A stretch of 64,000 bases of DNA from Sisyra terminalis (taxonomy: Eukaryota; Arthropoda; Insecta; Neuroptera; Sisyridae): contig OY292276.1 of assembly GCA_958496175.1 (NCBI GenBank), forward strand, positions 16,944,001 through 17,008,000, read 5' to 3'. A program made the translations under genes and the position numbers. Below, piece by piece: positions 60,370-64,000 of this stretch (positions within the stretch are counted from its first letter, which is position 1; each line of letters starts with the position of its first letter). Below the pieces are notes generated by a model that did not search any database, was not told where the DNA came from, and saw only the letters and a program-made list of their open reading frames with translations.

Positions 60370-62463
60370 AATAATAAAAATCGTCAACGTGAAATCGTCC
60401 AACATTGGTTCCCTTTTTTTTAAATTATAATTTTGGAAAATATATATTATCTATTGTCTTATTTGTGGAATTAACCACAGGAAAATGTATACTTTGGAGG
60501 AGAAAAAATATATTAACAAATTTACTGAGTTTTGTAAAAATGAATGATTCTACTCATAACTAGGTATTTCCGAACAGATGTGTATAATCATTTAAGGAAA
60601 GAGTTGCAATTGTTAAGTTTCATACTTTCCACAGTAACTGTTCTAATCCAAAAACTTGGTGCAGAATTTGTAGGTATGTCTTTAAAATAAGACTTGCATG
60701 TAATAAATGATTCCAGTTTGACTTTTAATTTACTATATTACTTCAGTTATAAATCAGGGATGGAGGCAATTACACTTATTACTCCTTTATCCATGCCTGT
60801 TTTTAAATAAACTTGTTAATAAATTTGAAGAAATCAATTGATGTATTTAAAAAAAATAAGTATGCTTTTGAAAAAAGTTAAAAAGTAGGTTTAATTTAAT
60901 ATTAACAATAATTACTTGTAGAAGTCGAAAGTAGAAAACTGTAGAAGTAGAAGAATGTTTTTTTTAACTTCAAATATACAGTACCAAAGCTATAAATATT
61001 TTGTTTTTTTTTCTGTCTACTGACGCAATTAACAGATTGGTGATTATTAATTTTCAAATAAATGCAATGAATGAACTACTTCTAATAAATCTATTTCATA
61101 TTAAAGCCGATAGCTAGTTTGGTTACGAAATTCAATAAGACATCAAACTTATCAGTGCAAATTATCAAAACCATTTATCAACCTTCTTTTAAAGCGCACA
61201 TATTGTCATTGCTTTTGTTCGAAATTTATCAAAATTCAAAGACATCATTGAAAACAAAGTGAACAACAAATATGTATTAATCAAATATCTTTGAATGTGT
61301 GACAAATATGTTAGCAAGGAAAAATTAAATGATCTTTTGTGAGTGACGACTAGGCAAAATATTTGAAACAACTCAGGAAGCACGTCAGCAAATATATCAT
61401 CGGATATGAAGGAAAATGCACATTTAGATTTACATATTTGCAAATCTGTATGTACGTATGTGGATAAAACATGCATTTCAACAGTGCTATTGATATCGAT
61501 ACCGCTTACAGTGTTCAAAGAAGACCGCCAAGTGTAATGGAAAAGATGTAGTTGGTGTTCGTGCCTGTATTATTTGTTATATCCTTCACGCGGGTATTCT
61601 GAGAAATTCACATTACCAATCAACATCTTCTTTCATGCATACGGAGTATAACACAACTTATTCACGTTTGTATTGTTTTGAATACAAAAACAAGCCGTAT
61701 AAAGTTATAAAGATGCATAAAAATACAACATTGATTTAACATCTTATTCCATCTCCATTTCAGTGTATGCTTTGTCTGCATACGAAATGATATTATAATA
61801 TTTACGATTTGAAATATTTGCACGGGTGTTTTAAAATCAATTTTAGGGAATTAAATTTTCTAAAACATATTTCAGTTTATGTTTAGTACGACAAATAACT
61901 GAGCTTTTTTCGTTTTTTTTTTTTTTTTGAATACTCGTTCTTCAACATTCACCGTTCAATATAATACTTGAAAGCTTCACTCATGTTCATTTAATCAAGT
62001 AATATCATAGTCTGATACGTCAAAAGACTAATTATCTTAAGCCTTTATTACTATCTAATGAGTTATAATTATTAAGTAATATACTGACTAATGGCATAAA
62101 GCTTTCATCTTGAAGAGAAAATAGTAATTGAACTAGTTCAAATGCTATATGCGACTTGAAATACTATTTTTATCAAATTTCGTAAAACAATAAAATTTAC
62201 AAAAACCATGCAGATTCTTGATTTTTTTTAATAAAAAACATTATAATTGATTTGGTTCCAACAAAAAATTATTTAAACTTGAAGCAAAGTACCTGAATTA
62301 TAAAGAAAAAAAATCACTAACAACTTACATATTATGTTAACAGAATCAAATAGGATTTGATGGGTTTTCGAAAACCGGTTTTTTAGATATTTTTTTCTCA
62401 TTTACAAACCAGTTAAAAAGTACTTTTCTCAGCTTCAAAAACCGAAATAGTTAAACAATCAGA
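60370..62463. other. Non-coding stretch
   Basis: Nothing recognised. The 109-codon minus frame at 61189-61518 has no domain or splice context. Confidence 0.35.
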
Positions 62464-62760
62464 ATGATATTATCTAAAAAAATTTCAATCGTTATGTGGC
62501 AACCGATTTTGATGAAGAATAAATCAAAGAAACTACCTTTTCACCAGAATAGAGCTTTTTTTAAGGAAACAAAGAAAAAATCGATTCTTAAGCTTCTTAA
62601 AGACCCGAAAGTAAAATTTTTAAATCTAAAAACCCTGAAAGCTGGTTTACCATTATTTGAGGTAACAAATAAAACAATCGAAAATATAGATCTTTTATTT
62701 GATGCATTAAAAATTATAAAACTAAGCTCAGTAGCTAGTGCACGAATATCTCCATTTTGA
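62464..62760 (+). CDS. Unrecognised 98-codon frame
   Basis: ATG-initiated and lysine-rich. It includes KVKFLNLKTLKAGLPLFEVT and NIDLLFDALKIIKLSSVASA. The opposite strand is also open over 62541-62777. The peptide continues after the TGA as GKIESKIRTKLQ, so the true frame may once have been longer, as in a degraded mobile-element protein. No family is recognised. Confidence 0.25.
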   Translation: MILSKKISIVMWQPILMKNKSKKLPFHQNRAFFKETKKKSILKLLKDPKVKFLNLKTLKAGLPLFEVTNKTIENIDLLFDALKIIKLSSVASARISPF

Positions 62761-64000
62761 GGCAAAATTGAGTCCAAAATAAGAACAAAGCTTCAAGTCA
62801 ATCGTTCCTTAAATATATCTAAATTCTTATTTTTAGGGAGGAATTATAATAAGTAAGTTTAAAAGTTATTTTCAACATTCTCTTGAGCTTTCTTTGTTTT
62901 GTGTAATTAATGTGTAATTCATGTTTATTTTTTTGGTCATTGACATTTATTTTGCTTTTTATTATTTCATATACAATAATTAGAATATTTTCCCTTTTTT
63001 ATTGGGCCTTTTGGCTAAAATTCAAATTCGTTGGGGGGGGGGGACAGGAACATGAAAACAGGTTATTGAATAAACTTTAGATCCATAAAACGCGGACACT
63101 GATCGCTAGACTGATTTTCAATCCCTTAAATCCGTCTGTCGCTTTCAAAGTCGATAATTATCCATTCATCGAAAATGCTATGAACAATTCATTACACGAA
63201 AACAAACGAGATTCTACTTATGTTTTGAATACAATTTCCCATTGAAATTATTAATCTCTGGTGCATATTATCAAAATATGTTAGCGCTTATATCCATACT
63301 AGGTATAAAAATAACACTAGAGTCCTCTGCACTATGTCCTCATTTTGTGGAAGACTTTACAATACTGCATTCGTTCTCCTGTTATTAATATTTCGTGTAA
63401 ATGCTTTCCAATACTTTGACTAATAAATCTCCTAAACGATTGGTAATGAAAAGGTACAATTGAAAATTTTAATTGTTAAAGCTTCGCTTTTATCAATTAA
63501 ATGCATTTAAAATGCACGGCTTCTTTAAGTTCTTAGGACAGATCAAACTAATCGCATAGTTGGAAAAATATAAGAACATTTTGGCAATTATAAACTGGCA
63601 CTAACTTACAAAATACTAAAATACTATAGACAAATGCAGCAAAGTTTGAAGTATTACCAAGGAAAAAGAAAAATCATACTTTGAAACCACTAACCAAATT
63701 CGGTTTAAATTTGGAAGAGTTTTTCAAGAAAATCTTCGGTAGGAATTGATCTGGAGAAAGTGTCAATATGTCTAACGTCTAACAACAGCCCCAGCAACCT
63801 AAGAAATTGATCATATCTAATGATAGTACTACCAAATTGGTAATTATTATAAATATTTATTTGCTCAATTTGCTCGACAATAGCACCGAGAATAGAAGAC
63901 TAAAAAGACCCTCAATTTTGGAACTAACAGACCGATTCAAATAAAAAAATAATTAATTAAAAGTGAATCAAATTAAATAATTTAATTAATAAATAAATAT
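62761..64000. other. Non-coding stretch to the window end
   Basis: Contains an 11-base G run at 63033-63043, which is odd in this base composition. No gene or repeat was recognised. Confidence 0.35.

Noticed and set aside
61189..61518. 109-codon minus-strand frame
   Set aside because: No recognisable domain, no splice context; chance open frame is likely in AT-rich DNA.
1..64000. CRISPR arrays, bacterial operons, toxin-antitoxin or phage genes
   Set aside because: No regular spaced repeats, no prokaryotic gene organisation; introns and insect-type transposons show a eukaryotic nuclear genome.

Overview
The window is a strongly AT-rich piece of an animal nuclear genome, almost certainly an insect. 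It has GT-AG introns, arthropod-type mobile elements (Jockey-like LINEs, mariner, Tc1, pogo-like, hAT MITEs, a tRNA-derived SINE) and long stretches with no open frames. There are no operons, bacterial promoters or ribosome-binding sites. A beetle would fit but the order cannot be proven from the sequence.

Only one ordinary host gene can be built end to end. It is a two-exon gene on the minus strand (3438-5422) encoding a 213-residue protein with a signal peptide and six cysteines, with a GT-AG intron and a poly(A) signal 39 bases past the stop. Weaker coding candidates lie at 18249-18416, 22777-22929, 24505-24710 with 25008-25337, 27387-27443 and 28414-28517 (all minus), and 57460-57540, 42988-43272 and 62464-62760 (plus). 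A broken THAP domain is at 18772-18912.

Most of the explainable sequence is decayed mobile DNA. LINE fragments are at 1391-1740, 10735-11001, 30195-30933, 48533-49415 and 53465-54008. Tc1/mariner-superfamily remains are at 7810-8626 (DUF4817-type transposase), 14669-15159 (pogo-like, with a nested palindrome), 26010-26883 and 58488-59711 (two mariners) and 55344-55968 (Tc1). hAT-like non-autonomous elements with 8-bp duplications are at 8936-9274 (a head-to-head pair), 20946-22428, 30414-30566 (inside a LINE), 38843-39088 and 52283-52927; a further hAT-like element at 54012-54240 lacks a clear duplication. A four-copy tRNA-derived SINE family and a three-copy poly(A)-tailed retroposon family are dispersed through the window.

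The window therefore reads as a gene-poor, transposon-rich intergenic or large-intron region with one small secreted-protein gene near the left end. I found no cluster of cooperating genes and no defence, biosynthetic or viral system. The most unusual items are structural: several long inverted repeats able to form hairpins, nested insertions, and the two retroposon families.
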